NCBI GenBank assembly: GCA_020051695.1
Contig: JAGVQM010000030.1
Span: forward strand, 1 to 64,000
Direction of reading: 5' to 3'
Length of the DNA stretch: 64,000 bases
From: Candidatus Zixiibacteriota bacterium
Lineage (GTDB): Bacteria; Zixibacteria; MSB-5A5; WJJR01; JAJRUJ01
The position numbers were made by a program, and so were the translations under genes. Every line of letters starts with the position of its first letter. The first letter of the stretch is position 1. The notes under the pieces are model-generated. The model did no database searches and had not been told where the DNA came from. It saw nothing but the letters and a program-made list of their open reading frames with translations. Shown piece by piece: positions 35,978 to 44,580 of the stretch.

Positions 35978-36745
35978 ATGCTTTTCAAGGCTGAATACAT
36001 TGAAAGATTTAGCGCGGGTTTAGCCGATGCGATGGTTTTATACTCGCACAATGCGGCGACAGGAGTTCTTGTAATATGGGAAGTGGTAAGAACTGATTTT
36101 TACGACCAAGATGTCGGCAGCGTAGTAAACGCCATACAGCATAACTTGCATAATGAAGATCTATTGAATTCCATAAAATTCCAACAATCGGGTCGAATTA
36201 TTAATCTCCAAAAAGAATTAGAATTCGAATTTCTAAATTCAAAGTTCTTCGAATATTATTGGTCGCGTTTGCCTGTTCTACTCAAATGCAACCGTGTGAT
36301 CCACAAAGGGAAAAGACTGAAACCGGCCGACAAAGAAATAGAGATAGTATCAAAAGCATGTTTGAAAAAGTGGGCAGATACTTTTTCCGATATGCGTAAT
36401 ACTTGTGACTTTACAGGTGAATTCGCCAGATTCGACAGACTGACGAAATGGTATATCAAATCAAATCGCCGCGATGATGAAGTGTATGCCATAGAATGGC
36501 TTTTTGATTCCTTGGAAAAGTTGTACCCACAAATTACTGTCGATGATAATGTGGGAAATATCACGACTCATATAATCGAATCTTGTTTTCCGATGTTTTG
36601 GGATGCATTCCAAGCTCAATATGGGAAATCCCTTTTTTGTTTTGCCAATCTAGGGTGGTTCAACGGCGATTTAACTACGGAAGAATTATGCGAAAAATAT
36701 GAAAGAGAATCACGAGGGCGTGACGGCAAAAAAAGGTCAGCATAA
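35978..36745 (+). CDS. AT-rich gene of unknown function, 255 residues
   Basis: The protein has no signal peptide or membrane helix and looks largely helical and charged. Visible segments are RVIHKGKRLKPADKEIEIVSK, a basic patch (KWYIKSNRRDD) and a C-terminal ESRGRDGKKRSA tail. No family is recognised. Base composition is visibly richer in A and T than neighbouring genes, with many AAA, ATT and TTT codons, which suggests recent acquisition. It lies between the RAYT gene and a degenerate REP copy. No clear Shine-Dalgarno is seen before the ATG. Confidence 0.6.
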   Translation: MLFKAEYIERFSAGLADAMVLYSHNAATGVLVIWEVVRTDFYDQDVGSVVNAIQHNLHNEDLLNSIKFQQSGRIINLQKELEFEFLNSKFFEYYWSRLPVLLKCNRVIHKGKRLKPADKEIEIVSKACLKKWADTFSDMRNTCDFTGEFARFDRLTKWYIKSNRRDDEVYAIEWLFDSLEKLYPQITVDDNVGNITTHIIESCFPMFWDAFQAQYGKSLFCFANLGWFNGDLTTEELCEKYERESRGRDGKKRSA

Positions 36746-36841
36746 TTACGCAGGGAATGGTCCCGCGCCGCTAAAAAGATTCATGGAGGTACAAGGAAAA
36801 CTCACAATACCTGTAATGCCGAATGAATGAGAGAATTCTTT

Positions 36842-37189
36842 ATGGATAACGCGATAATTTTCGGATGGCTCAACTGGCCAATTTTCGTCATCGGGTACGC
36901 GTTGTTGTTCATTTTCTATAGCTGGATTCCACTTGAACGACTAGACCGATTTTGGAATGGGAGCAATTCGATAGGCCGGCCATTCTTGAATACATTGATT
37001 CTGACGGGATTACCCGTGTTGTATGCCAGGTATACGAATACACCCTGGCCGTATTTATTAATCTTAATCACATTCGTTGCAACGCAATATGCTGTTTTGA
37101 CCGGAAGATTTCTTAAAAAAGAAATGCTGATAGCTGGTTGGGTGATGGTCATAACCTTTGTCTTCATTTGGATATGGTTCTTCGTATAG
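36842..37189 (+). CDS. small AT-rich integral membrane protein
   Basis: 115 residues from the ATG at 36842 (GAGAG about eight bases upstream); an ATG five codons earlier is in frame. Four hydrophobic segments are visible: FGWLNWPIFVIGYALLFIFY, a short FLNTLILTGLPVLY, PYLLILITFVATQYAVL, and IAGWVMVITFVFIWIWFFV. The loops are short and basic on one side. No family is recognised. It shares the AT-rich style of the gene before it, and the two may have arrived together; a membrane effector role is possible but unsupported. Confidence 0.6.
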   Translation: MDNAIIFGWLNWPIFVIGYALLFIFYSWIPLERLDRFWNGSNSIGRPFLNTLILTGLPVLYARYTNTPWPYLLILITFVATQYAVLTGRFLKKEMLIAGWVMVITFVFIWIWFFV

Positions 37190-37204
37190 ACCGCATTTCC
37201 TGTG

Positions 37205-37231
37205 CCATCAGGAATCCCTTGACGGAATAGG
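37205..37231. repeat. degenerate REP copy at the end of the AT-rich segment
   Basis: ATCAGGAATCCCTTGACGG, followed by AATAGGAC, matches the 35192 copy and its flank (GGAATAGAC) with one deletion and substitutions. The stem is partly lost. Confidence 0.65.
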
Positions 37232-37277
37232 ACACCAACCGAAAATTCCACTCATGGCCGCAAGATGATATTCCGCA

Positions 37278-37312
37278 AATAAAAAAACCGCCCCGCCGAA
37301 GACGGGGCGGCA
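37278..37312 (-). terminator. Rho-independent terminator of the outer-membrane protein gene
   Basis: GCCGCCCCG/CGGGGCGG stem (37288-37295 with 37303-37310) with a GAAG-type loop, followed on the minus strand by TTTTTTTATTT. Confidence 0.93.
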
Positions 37313-37337
37313 AACGCCCCAAAAACCCCTCTCGGAT

Positions 37338-38405
37338 CTAATCAAACGAATATGACGTCCGTAAATTGATGATGTAATCGGACGACAACTGAACTTCATT
37401 GAAATCACGGTAAATCGGGATCTGCGCGGTCGCCTGCAGCGACACCCGCGAGCCGGTGTCGTACATCAGCGACGGCGCCATCATCAGAATTCGCGCGCCA
37501 CGGTTGGTCACCGGGTAACCGTCCTTGATATCCCGGCCCAGGAATGTGAAATTGAAATGGTTGATCCATTCCAGTTTTTTGGTCAGCCGGTAGGAAAAAT
37601 ACCCCGAAGCAATAAACTCACTGCCCCATTCATAGTGGTAAACGTTTTCCTGCGAAGAAATCCGCAGCAGCCCGGAAAGTCCCCAGCCCAGACGGTACGC
37701 CCGCTGGAAAAACAGCAACCCCACGATCGGGTCCATCGTGCCGCTGCCTAACTGCAGATCGTCGGGGATCCGGCGGCCGAACATGTCCACCGCATCATTT
37801 TTCCCGGTGGGCAGCCGCAGTCCCAGGGCGATGGCCAGTACCGGCCCCTGCTGCTTGCCGGCATACATCTGCGGCCCGGCATCGAAATAGTTGTCGTAAT
37901 CGTCCGCCGACGTCGGATAGTATTCGTCCCCGAACCTCATCAGGTTGCCGAAATTGGCGCGAAAATACGACATCACGATAATGTCGCCCAGTCCGCGCGT
38001 TCCCTGCTGGAAATTGAAAAACTTCGGCGATTCATCGGCCAGCCCCAGGACGACCGTGGAATCTGCAACTGATGTATTCTGGATATTCTCGAACGGGACG
38101 AGCACCGAAAGCGAGATATTTTTCGACACGCCGTACATCGCCTCAAAAGCCAGCGTATTATTCGAAGTGAACATATTTTCTACGTTGGGATAATAATCCG
38201 GCCCGAGGCGGGCATCCTCGAGAATTTCATATTCATACGACAGCGCAATTGTGAATTGCCCCGGCTCGCCGATCAGATACGTTTCCTTGGCGATATTTTC
38301 GGTGGGCAGCGTCATGCGCCGTGGCCCGGTCTCGGCCAGGCCGTTCGCGGCATGCAGGATGAGAAAAACTGCCGCAATGGTTCCGATCCATTTCGCACGT
38401 TCCAT
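37338..38405 (-). CDS. outer-membrane beta-barrel protein, transporter/porin-like
   Basis: 355 residues from the ATG at 38405, with GGAGGGAG upstream. A signal peptide (TIAAVFLILHAANGLAE) is followed by a protein of alternating strands, with YGVSKNISLSVLVPFE, GLGDIIVMSYFR and LGLRLPTGKND. These phrases occur in the 'transporter' family of outer-membrane proteins (MetA-pathway phenol-degradation and related barrels). The C-terminal residue pattern ends in Phe-Asp (LRTSYSFD). Its substrate is not known. It is monocistronic, between a strong terminator and a divergent exported-protein gene. Confidence 0.75.
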   Translation of the reverse strand: MERAKWIGTIAAVFLILHAANGLAETGPRRMTLPTENIAKETYLIGEPGQFTIALSYEYEILEDARLGPDYYPNVENMFTSNNTLAFEAMYGVSKNISLSVLVPFENIQNTSVADSTVVLGLADESPKFFNFQQGTRGLGDIIVMSYFRANFGNLMRFGDEYYPTSADDYDNYFDAGPQMYAGKQQGPVLAIALGLRLPTGKNDAVDMFGRRIPDDLQLGSGTMDPIVGLLFFQRAYRLGWGLSGLLRISSQENVYHYEWGSEFIASGYFSYRLTKKLEWINHFNFTFLGRDIKDGYPVTNRGARILMMAPSLMYDTGSRVSLQATAQIPIYRDFNEVQLSSDYIINLRTSYSFD

Positions 38406-38663
38406 GTTTTTACTCCCTCCGCGCGGCGCTCCACGCCGCAATGACCACTATCGCGGGGCAATTTTTCTGCCCCGGTAACCCATTTTGTTGTATCGGACAC
38501 CCGCCAAATTGGTTTAGTTAACCCGGAGCAAAACTCGGCCCGGATCCGGCGAACTTTACGGTGCTTTTTCCGTAACATAAATTAACCGCGCCGAAGGCCG
38601 GTTGCCGGGTGAGCGCGGATTTGTGGAAAACGGGGTAGCCTGCGTATCGGGAGGTCATGAATC

Positions 38664-39386
38664 ATGAAAAAAATGTCGCCAATCGTTCTGGCTCTGGTAT
38701 GTGTATTCGCTGTCACGTCAAAGGCCTTGGCCGAGAAAGTCGAGACCGCAAAAGTTGTCGATAACTTATTGACCGACAATATGTACGGTTACACGTTCGA
38801 AAAAAACGACAACTGGAAATTCAAAACAAACAACGATAATCCCAAAAAACCGGAGTTTTTCCGCTTTGAAATCCAGAAAAAGAACAGCCAGATCCCCTTG
38901 GAACGCAAATACACTCCCGAAACCTGGAATGCGGCATACGGCGGCTTTTTTGTCGATACGACCAGTCTGACGCTCAAGCAGATTTCCGCATTATTTATCG
39001 AGAAAAACAACTCGCACCGGCTGCTGAAGAATATCGGCAAGAAAACGGAGCTGATTGCTGACGGGGAATTCGCCGAGGAAAGAGACCGCGTTTTTGGAAA
39101 AATCGGTCCGGGGTGCGCGCTGACGTTCAAGTTGGAGTACGACGTTCAAATCAGGGACGTCAAAGACGAATACAATGTCATCACCGACTATTTAATTGGC
39201 GATGTGTACTTGACCGTTTATGGCGGCAAAATCTTTGGTTTTCTCTTTGTCGCCGAACGGGGCGAATACGGAGTCTGCAAAGTCGAACTGGAAAAAATGA
39301 TCGACACCATTACCCTGCCCGGCACATTCAACGCCGAGACCCCTTCCGACAGCGTACGCGACAGCACGGCAGCCCCGACCGAATAG
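38664..39386 (+). CDS. periplasmic protein of unknown function
   Basis: 240 residues; GGGAGG lies upstream of the ATG. A signal peptide is cleaved after ALA (SPIVLALVCVFAVTSKALA). The mature protein is rich in Lys, Asn and aromatic residues, with strands typical of a compact alpha/beta domain (MYGYTFEKNDNWKFK, FFRFEIQKK, GKIFGFLFVAERG). The C-terminal tail is low in complexity. It resembles short 'photosystem II reaction-centre PsbP-like' folds only in general pattern, so no function is assigned. Confidence 0.65.
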   Translation: MKKMSPIVLALVCVFAVTSKALAEKVETAKVVDNLLTDNMYGYTFEKNDNWKFKTNNDNPKKPEFFRFEIQKKNSQIPLERKYTPETWNAAYGGFFVDTTSLTLKQISALFIEKNNSHRLLKNIGKKTELIADGEFAEERDRVFGKIGPGCALTFKLEYDVQIRDVKDEYNVITDYLIGDVYLTVYGGKIFGFLFVAERGEYGVCKVELEKMIDTITLPGTFNAETPSDSVRDSTAAPTE

Positions 39387-39781
39387 GGAAAAAGCCGTAA
39401 CGGCCGACAAACCCTGATTCTATCTGCTGTGGCATAAAAAAAGCGGACTAACCATCCGCTTTCAGCAATGCCGGTTGCCCGCCGGCCCGGCTTACCCGCT
39501 GTTACCCTGGAGTGAGCAACACACACAATGTATGTGCATGTCTTTGATTTTCGGCCGAGCGCGGAATCAGGCCATAGTTTACCGCTGCCTCCGGCGAGGA
39601 AAAATCTCCGTGAGACCCCTGCTATGACCGGTCGGTAACAACTGACCTCCTTTCGGATGTTACCTCCGCTCAACCACCACAAAACCGGCAGGACTTTCGG
39701 GTTCCAAACGGCGAACACGAAGCGCCCACCACTCACAGGCCGCGGGACATTCAGGATCGTTCCTTTGACCTGTGTGGCCGC
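39387..39781. other. 395-base region without a recognised gene; possible long 3' UTR or small RNA on the minus strand
   Basis: No coding region is supported. On the minus strand it lies directly downstream of the small COX24-like gene and ends in the terminator at 39435-39464, so about 320 bases would be transcribed without translation. It includes an imperfect GGTAAC...GTTACC hairpin (about 39640-39672) and a ACACACA-containing stretch. I compared it by eye with RNase P, tmRNA and SRP RNA consensus segments and found no convincing match. Confidence 0.4.
39435..39464 (-). terminator. Rho-independent terminator on the minus strand
   Basis: AAGCGGA/TCCGCTT stem (39441-39447 with 39555-type partner at 39455-39461) and a seven-base loop, followed on the minus strand by TTTTTTTATG. 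It would end the mltD-sppA-hup-COX24-like transcript. Confidence 0.75.
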
Positions 39782-39877
39782 CTAGCGGTTTTTCTTCTTA
39801 TGTCTGTCTTTGCGCAGCCGTTTTTTTCTTTTATGCGTCTTGATTTTCTGGCGTTTGCGCTTCTTGCCTGAGGGCAT
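39782..39877 (-). CDS. 31-residue basic AURKAIP1/COX24-domain protein
   Basis: The protein is MPSGKKRKRQKIKTHKRKKR followed by LRKDRHKKKNR. It matches the short bacterial AURKAIP1/COX24-domain proteins, which share the KxxTHKRKKRLRKxRHKKK core with a mitochondrial small-subunit ribosomal protein. A ribosome-associated role in the cytoplasm is therefore likely. It is only 31 residues long, so it is easily missed. It starts 12 bases after the stop of the HU gene and is probably cotranscribed with it. Confidence 0.88.
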   Translation of the reverse strand: MPSGKKRKRQKIKTHKRKKRLRKDRHKKKNR

Positions 39878-39889
39878 TAATGATCCCCG

Positions 39890-40177
39890 TTATCCAATGG
39901 GTTGTTTGACAATCAGGTTTTTAAACTCGTTCGACGGTTTAAAAACCGGCACTTTGCGATCCGGTACCGGGACTTCCTCGCCCGTGCGCGGGTTTCTCGC
40001 TTTACGCGCTTTGCGCAGCTTGACCTTGAAGGTTCCGAAGCCCCGAATTTCAATATTATTACCGCTCTCCAGACTCCGCTTAATGGCCTCCAAAAACGAA
40101 TCCACGGTTATGGCAACGTCCGTCCGAGTCAGACCCGTTTTCGCGGCACATTGTTCAACCAGGTCGGCTTTGGTCAT
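39890..40177 (-). CDS. hup: HU/IHF-family DNA-binding protein
   Basis: 95 residues, preceded by AAGGAGGG. The HU fold is complete: helical MTKADLVEQCAAKTGLTRTD, then SLESGNNIEIRGFGTFKV, the DNA-bending arm with RKARNPRTGEEVPVP, and KVPVFKPSNEFK at the end. It binds and bends DNA non-specifically as a dimer in the nucleoid. It lies 71 bases after sppA and just before the COX24-like gene. Confidence 0.95.
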   Translation of the reverse strand: MTKADLVEQCAAKTGLTRTDVAITVDSFLEAIKRSLESGNNIEIRGFGTFKVKLRKARKARNPRTGEEVPVPDRKVPVFKPSNEFKNLIVKQPIG

Positions 40178-40248
40178 CCTGACCCTCCTTACAATACCTC
40201 TTGGCCATCTATTTTACTTGTTTTATTTTCATCCTCACAAATTGATTG

Positions 40249-41148
40249 TCAATGATATAGGAACAATAATTGCGGCCCGGCAAACCCCTCCGACGTGATC
40301 CCGGGCACCAGATCGAACACCAGCTTGCCGAGCAAATCCCAAACCGTGGCCCGGCTGCGAGGCACCTCAATGATCGTGCGCGGCGGCGCGTCCATTCCGG
40401 CCATGCTTGCCGCAATATCAAGGGCATCATCAAGATCACCCAGCACGTCTACCAAATCGGCCTCCAGCGCCTGCCGCCCGGTAAAAATCCGCCCATCGGC
40501 CAACGGCAGAATGTCCTGGATTTCCATCCTCCGGCCCTCGGCCACAACATTGACAAACTGGTCATATGTATCATCAATTACCGACTGCAGGTGAATAAAG
40601 TCCTCTTCAGTCGGTTCGCGCCACATCGAACCGACGTCTTTCAAAACCCCGGATTTGATGACCTGCGTCTTGACCCCGATTTTGTTGGCCAATTCGTCAA
40701 TAGTCTGATATTGAAAAATCACGCCGATCGAGCCGGTCAGTGTGCCGGGGTTGGCCACAACGGTATCGGCGGCCATGGCGATGTACAAACCGCCGGAAGC
40801 AGCCACCGAGCCCATGGAGGCAACAATGATTTTCCCTTCGTCTTTCGCCCGCAATAATTGCGAATAGATCTCCTGGGAAGCCGCCACTCCCCCGCCGGGC
40901 GAGTCTACCCGCAGGACAATTGCGGGCACAGAGTTATCCTCAGTATATTTCTTGATTTGCCGGACGACATTCTTGGAGGAGTAAATCGGTCCTTCCACTT
41001 CGATGATGGCAATCCGTTTCCCCATGGCGGGGAATTCAAAACTTCCTTCCTCGCTGACACCCATCAAAGCTACGACGGTAAAAAAGACAAAACCGGCAAA
41101 GGCGAAAAAAATCACTACGCCAATGACAATATCTCTGCGTTTTGCCAT
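40249..41148 (-). CDS. sppA: signal peptide peptidase SppA (S49 serine peptidase)
   Basis: 299 residues. One N-terminal membrane helix (IVIGVVIFFAFAGFVFFTVV) anchors a periplasmic Clp-like protease domain that degrades cleaved signal peptides. The oxyanion/strand motif VDSPGGGVAAS, the nucleophile region MGSVAASGGLYIA and the catalytic lysine in KSGVLKDVGS are present; TGSIGVIF follows. The length is that of the short (36 kDa, single-domain) form. It follows the lytic transglycosylase gene by 35 bases and precedes hup. Confidence 0.93.
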   Translation of the reverse strand: MAKRRDIVIGVVIFFAFAGFVFFTVVALMGVSEEGSFEFPAMGKRIAIIEVEGPIYSSKNVVRQIKKYTEDNSVPAIVLRVDSPGGGVAASQEIYSQLLRAKDEGKIIVASMGSVAASGGLYIAMAADTVVANPGTLTGSIGVIFQYQTIDELANKIGVKTQVIKSGVLKDVGSMWREPTEEDFIHLQSVIDDTYDQFVNVVAEGRRMEIQDILPLADGRIFTGRQALEADLVDVLGDLDDALDIAASMAGMDAPPRTIIEVPRSRATVWDLLGKLVFDLVPGITSEGFAGPQLLFLYH

Positions 41149-41183
41149 GTTTTTGCCCGTTCAACGTCTTTAGCGGACACCAA

Positions 41184-43112
41184 TTACGGAATGCGAATTT
41201 TTGCCCCCGGGTAAATGCGCCGCGGATCATCGAGGTTGTTGGCGGCAAGGAGGTCTTTCACGTTAATCCCAAAATGACTCGCGATCGCCCAAACTGTGTC
41301 GCCGCCTTTGACGGTATACCACTTTGCCTTGCTTTCGGTCTGCTTATGGCCCGGGACCTTGATCCAGCGGCCGGCCACCAGCGGATCTCCGGGGCGCATC
41401 CCATTGGCTTTGCGCAAGGCGGTTACGGTCGTAGAAAACGCGCGACTCAGTTCCCATAGTGATTCTCCCGGACGGACAAAATATTTGCCCGTAGTGGAAA
41501 CCGTTCGTTCGCCGCCGCGGCTTTCGCTGCCCCGGCTTTCGCTGCGCCGGCTTTCGCTGCGCCGGCCTTCGCTGGAGGCATGCACCTGATCGCCGGGAAT
41601 CGGGACATTGAGTACCTGCCCGACGTAGATCCGGTTACGAGATTGCAACTTGTTGGCGTCTACCAGCGCCGCCTGCGATACCCCGTATTTCCTGGCAATA
41701 GTGGAGAGCGTTTCTCCCCGGTTTACGCGATGCACGGACCACTGGGCGCGGTTCGAGGCCGGAAGATCGGGGTACACCGCCGCAAATTTAGGCCCCAGCC
41801 CCTTGGGCACACGGAGCTGATAGGCACCCTCCCCCGGGGGGGTGACATCGCGCAACAATTCCGGATTCAGACTTTTCAACTCTTCGGTGGTGGTCTTCAA
41901 CCGTTGGGCAACCGTCTTCAGCTCCAGCGGCTTGGCCGTGCTCACGACATCGAATTCCAGCGGTTCATCATAATCGATATTGGCAAAACCGAACCGCTCG
42001 GGCTCTTTGGCGATCATCGTAGCGGCCATGTACAACGGCACATAATTGCGCGTTTGACTGAGCAGCCGCAATTGCCAGAAGTCGCGGGTTTTTTGCCGCT
42101 CGATCTGCCGGCCGACACGCCCTTCACCGCCGTTATAGCTGGCCAGCGCCAGTGGCCAGGAATCAAACATCTCGTATAGATATTTCAAGTACTTGCAGGC
42201 AGCATGGGTCGAACTCACAAAATCCCGGCGCTCGTCGCACCACCAGGAACGTTCCAGTCCGTACAACTTTCCCGTCGAGGAGATGAACTGCCAGGGACCG
42301 GAGGCATGGGCATAGGAATAGGCCTTGGGATTAAATCCGCTCTCGATCAGCGGCAAGTACACCAGGTCGGCCGGTAATCCATGCTCGGCAATGATCTCGC
42401 GCATCAGGGGAATGTAACGCCCCGAGCGCTTCAGATAGGTCTCAAATGGTTTGCGGGCAACGGTCTGGAAGTAGACGATACAATTTTTCACTTCCTCGTT
42501 CAATTCGATGGGAATATCATAGGCGACCTCGGGGATTTCCTCAGGCAGTTGTATCACCGGCATCGTTTCCTGGTAATCCCGCAGGTTTTCCAGATTTTCG
42601 AACCGCAACAGAAATGCCGCCAGTGACGCTTCGGAGGACAAGCCGCCCATCGAGGCCAGGGCAAATTGATAATCGTTGGAAATTTCGCGGAGCAAGATAT
42701 CAAACTTCTCGGCCATATCAGGTTGTTCGACATTGGCCAGGTCGATTGTCGCGAGGATTTCGGTCGCTTTCTCGAAATTATACTGCGCCTGCTCCCATTC
42801 GGCCTCATGGTTGGCCTGCACGCCCAGTGCATAGTATTGTTCGGCTTCGGTGAATAACCGATATATTTCGCCTTCGAAATCCTGTTCTTCACCGGCCTCG
42901 GCAAGCAACGCCGAATCAAGCACTCCGGATGTATCCTCCCCGGCGAAACCAGCCGCTTCGGACATATCGATTTGTTGTTCGCGATCGGCATTCGACGCCG
43001 AAAATTCGGGGGAATCAATATCTGTTCGCGATCCGGACCGGACACACCCGGTCAACGTGACGACAATCAACAGACAAAAGAATCCACACACTCTGCGCAT
43101 AGCGGTTAACAT
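41184..43112 (-). CDS. mltD: MltD-like membrane-bound lytic murein transglycosylase with three LysM domains
   Basis: 642 residues from the ATG at 43112, with GGGAG five bases upstream. A lipobox (VVTLTGC) marks it as a lipoprotein. A helical region is followed by the SLT domain with catalytic Glu in LPLIESGFNPKAYS, then GPWQFISSTGKLYGL and ASYNGGEGRV. Three LysM modules follow (HRVNRGETLSTIARKYG, FVRPGESLWELSRAF, YTVKGGDTVWAIASHFG). It cleaves peptidoglycan glycan strands. A Ser/Arg linker of repeated RRSES units lies between the first two LysM modules. Confidence 0.92.
   Translation of the reverse strand: MLTAMRRVCGFFCLLIVVTLTGCVRSGSRTDIDSPEFSASNADREQQIDMSEAAGFAGEDTSGVLDSALLAEAGEEQDFEGEIYRLFTEAEQYYALGVQANHEAEWEQAQYNFEKATEILATIDLANVEQPDMAEKFDILLREISNDYQFALASMGGLSSEASLAAFLLRFENLENLRDYQETMPVIQLPEEIPEVAYDIPIELNEEVKNCIVYFQTVARKPFETYLKRSGRYIPLMREIIAEHGLPADLVYLPLIESGFNPKAYSYAHASGPWQFISSTGKLYGLERSWWCDERRDFVSSTHAACKYLKYLYEMFDSWPLALASYNGGEGRVGRQIERQKTRDFWQLRLLSQTRNYVPLYMAATMIAKEPERFGFANIDYDEPLEFDVVSTAKPLELKTVAQRLKTTTEELKSLNPELLRDVTPPGEGAYQLRVPKGLGPKFAAVYPDLPASNRAQWSVHRVNRGETLSTIARKYGVSQAALVDANKLQSRNRIYVGQVLNVPIPGDQVHASSEGRRSESRRSESRGSESRGGERTVSTTGKYFVRPGESLWELSRAFSTTVTALRKANGMRPGDPLVAGRWIKVPGHKQTESKAKWYTVKGGDTVWAIASHFGINVKDLLAANNLDDPRRIYPGAKIRIP
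41521..41575. repeat. 15-base tandem repeat in the LysM linker of mltD
   Basis: About 3.7 imperfect copies of CTTTCGCTGCGCCGG encode the repeated pentapeptide RRSES in the minus-strand gene. Copy number could vary without shifting the frame. Confidence 0.8.
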
Positions 43113-43457
43113 ACGGTCTCCCACAGTCTTGAGTTGACCTACCGACCCTGATTACTTCTTCGGTCGGTTAACCCCCTCAAATTAGCCCTTTCTTGCCCCG
43201 CCGCCCGGCGAGAACTCACATTACGCCGGCCCGCTGTAACTCGTTGCTATATATATGCAAAAACCGGCGTGTCAAGATAATTCCTTGTTCATCGCCAATT
43301 ATTATTTAAAAAGTGGTTGCCGGTTTGTACCCCCTTATCAGCCATAAAGCTGACTGATTTGACCGCCCCCTCCCGCCCCGATCATGGGATAAATTATATA
43401 ACAGGTTCACCGACAATACCTTACGAAACTTCCCCGACAGAACCCGTTACCAAATGA
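43113..43457. other. 345-base region holding the mltD promoter
   Basis: No gene is seen. The promoter at 43248-43275 lies on the minus strand. The remainder is between miaA (ends 43458) and mltD and holds short imperfect repeats only. Confidence 0.55.
43248..43275 (-). promoter_or_regulatory. sigma-70-type promoter of the mltD-sppA-hup operon
   Basis: On the minus strand TTGACA (43275-43270) is followed after 16 bases by TATATA (43253-43248). The transcript would have a leader of about 130 bases before mltD. Confidence 0.7.
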
Positions 43458-44381
43458 TTATACAAGAACATGTTGGATTTGATCGGCCATTTTTGTTCCC
43501 GGCGTCAGCCAGCGCACCTGTTCCTGCCGGCGGAACCACGTCAATTGACGCTTGGCGTAGTGCCGCGTATTAATTTTTATTTTTTCTGCCGTTTCGCCGC
43601 GATCGACTCTCCCCGCCAGATATTCGAGTGTTTCGGTGTAGCCGACACTCCGTAATCCGGGCGCGTCGGGCGTCACACCTGCCTTCAGTAGATCTCGTAC
43701 TTCATCAAACAATCCCAGCTTAAGCATCCGATCGGTACGAATATCAATCCGGTCGTATAGTTGCGCGCGCGGCCAATCGATCCCGAACAACATAAACCGC
43801 CACGGCGGCCGCCGGTATTCACCCGTCCGCTGCAGAGTTGACAGCGGTTCCCCGGTCAGGTAATATACTTCCAGGGCGCGAACAAGTCGGGTCTGATTAT
43901 TTTTGTTGATGCCGGCGGCGGTTTCCGGGTCTACAGCTTGCAGTCTGCCATATACCGTATCCCACCCCTCGACTTCAGCTTGTTCGATAATCTCGCGCCG
44001 GATTTGCGGATCGGCTTCAGGCCCTTCAAATAAGCCGTCCTTCAAAGCCCGCAAATAAAAGCCGGTCCCACCGGCCAGAATGGGCAGGGTACCGGCAGCA
44101 ATCGTCTCTTGAATGATGCGGGCCGCTGTTTGGGCATAGACATAGGCCGAATACCGATCATGCGGTTCAATGAGATCGATCATGGCATAATTATATCGGG
44201 CAATCAATTCAGGTGAAGGTTTTGCTGAGCCGATATCCAACCGGCGGTAAACCTTGCGTGAATCGACGGAAATGATGCGCCCGCCGGTTCGGTCCGCCAG
44301 CTCGCGCGCCAGCGAAGATTTGCCTGAGGCCGTGGCGCCCACGATGGCCGGGATAACCGGGAATGAACCGCCGTCAACCAT
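43458..44381 (-). CDS. miaA: tRNA dimethylallyltransferase MiaA
   Basis: 307 residues from the ATG at 44381; the frame is open for 147 codons upstream, but homology begins at this ATG. It transfers a dimethylallyl group from DMAPP to A37 of tRNAs. The P-loop GATASGKS (15-22), ISVDSRKVYRRLDIG with the tRNA-contacting Asp-Ser, LAGGTGFYLRAL, and QTRLVRALEVYYLTG are all typical. The C-terminal RHYAKRQLTWFRRQ segment is complete. DMAPP comes from the MEP pathway genes at 5-8 kb. Confidence 0.95.
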   Translation of the reverse strand: MVDGGSFPVIPAIVGATASGKSSLARELADRTGGRIISVDSRKVYRRLDIGSAKPSPELIARYNYAMIDLIEPHDRYSAYVYAQTAARIIQETIAAGTLPILAGGTGFYLRALKDGLFEGPEADPQIRREIIEQAEVEGWDTVYGRLQAVDPETAAGINKNNQTRLVRALEVYYLTGEPLSTLQRTGEYRRPPWRFMLFGIDWPRAQLYDRIDIRTDRMLKLGLFDEVRDLLKAGVTPDAPGLRSVGYTETLEYLAGRVDRGETAEKIKINTRHYAKRQLTWFRRQEQVRWLTPGTKMADQIQHVLV

Positions 44382-44580
44382 GGCATAATATACTATTCCG
44401 CCGCACAGGTTTATACCAATGATATATAATGATGGCCCGGTTTCTTCCAAATGTCCGGGCACAAGCTCGCCGACAAATTCGCCGCAGTACAGGTGCCCAA
44501 TTTTCGGTTGCCCCGTCGGGGTCTGAGACTTACATCTATGATAATGGCCGGGATGGCCGGCAAAGTGATATAATTCGGAA

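Noticed and set aside
39387-39781. RNase P, tmRNA or SRP RNA in the gene-free region.
   Set aside because: No GAGGAAAGTCC, tmRNA ends or SRP GGAAG tetraloop region could be matched on either strand.
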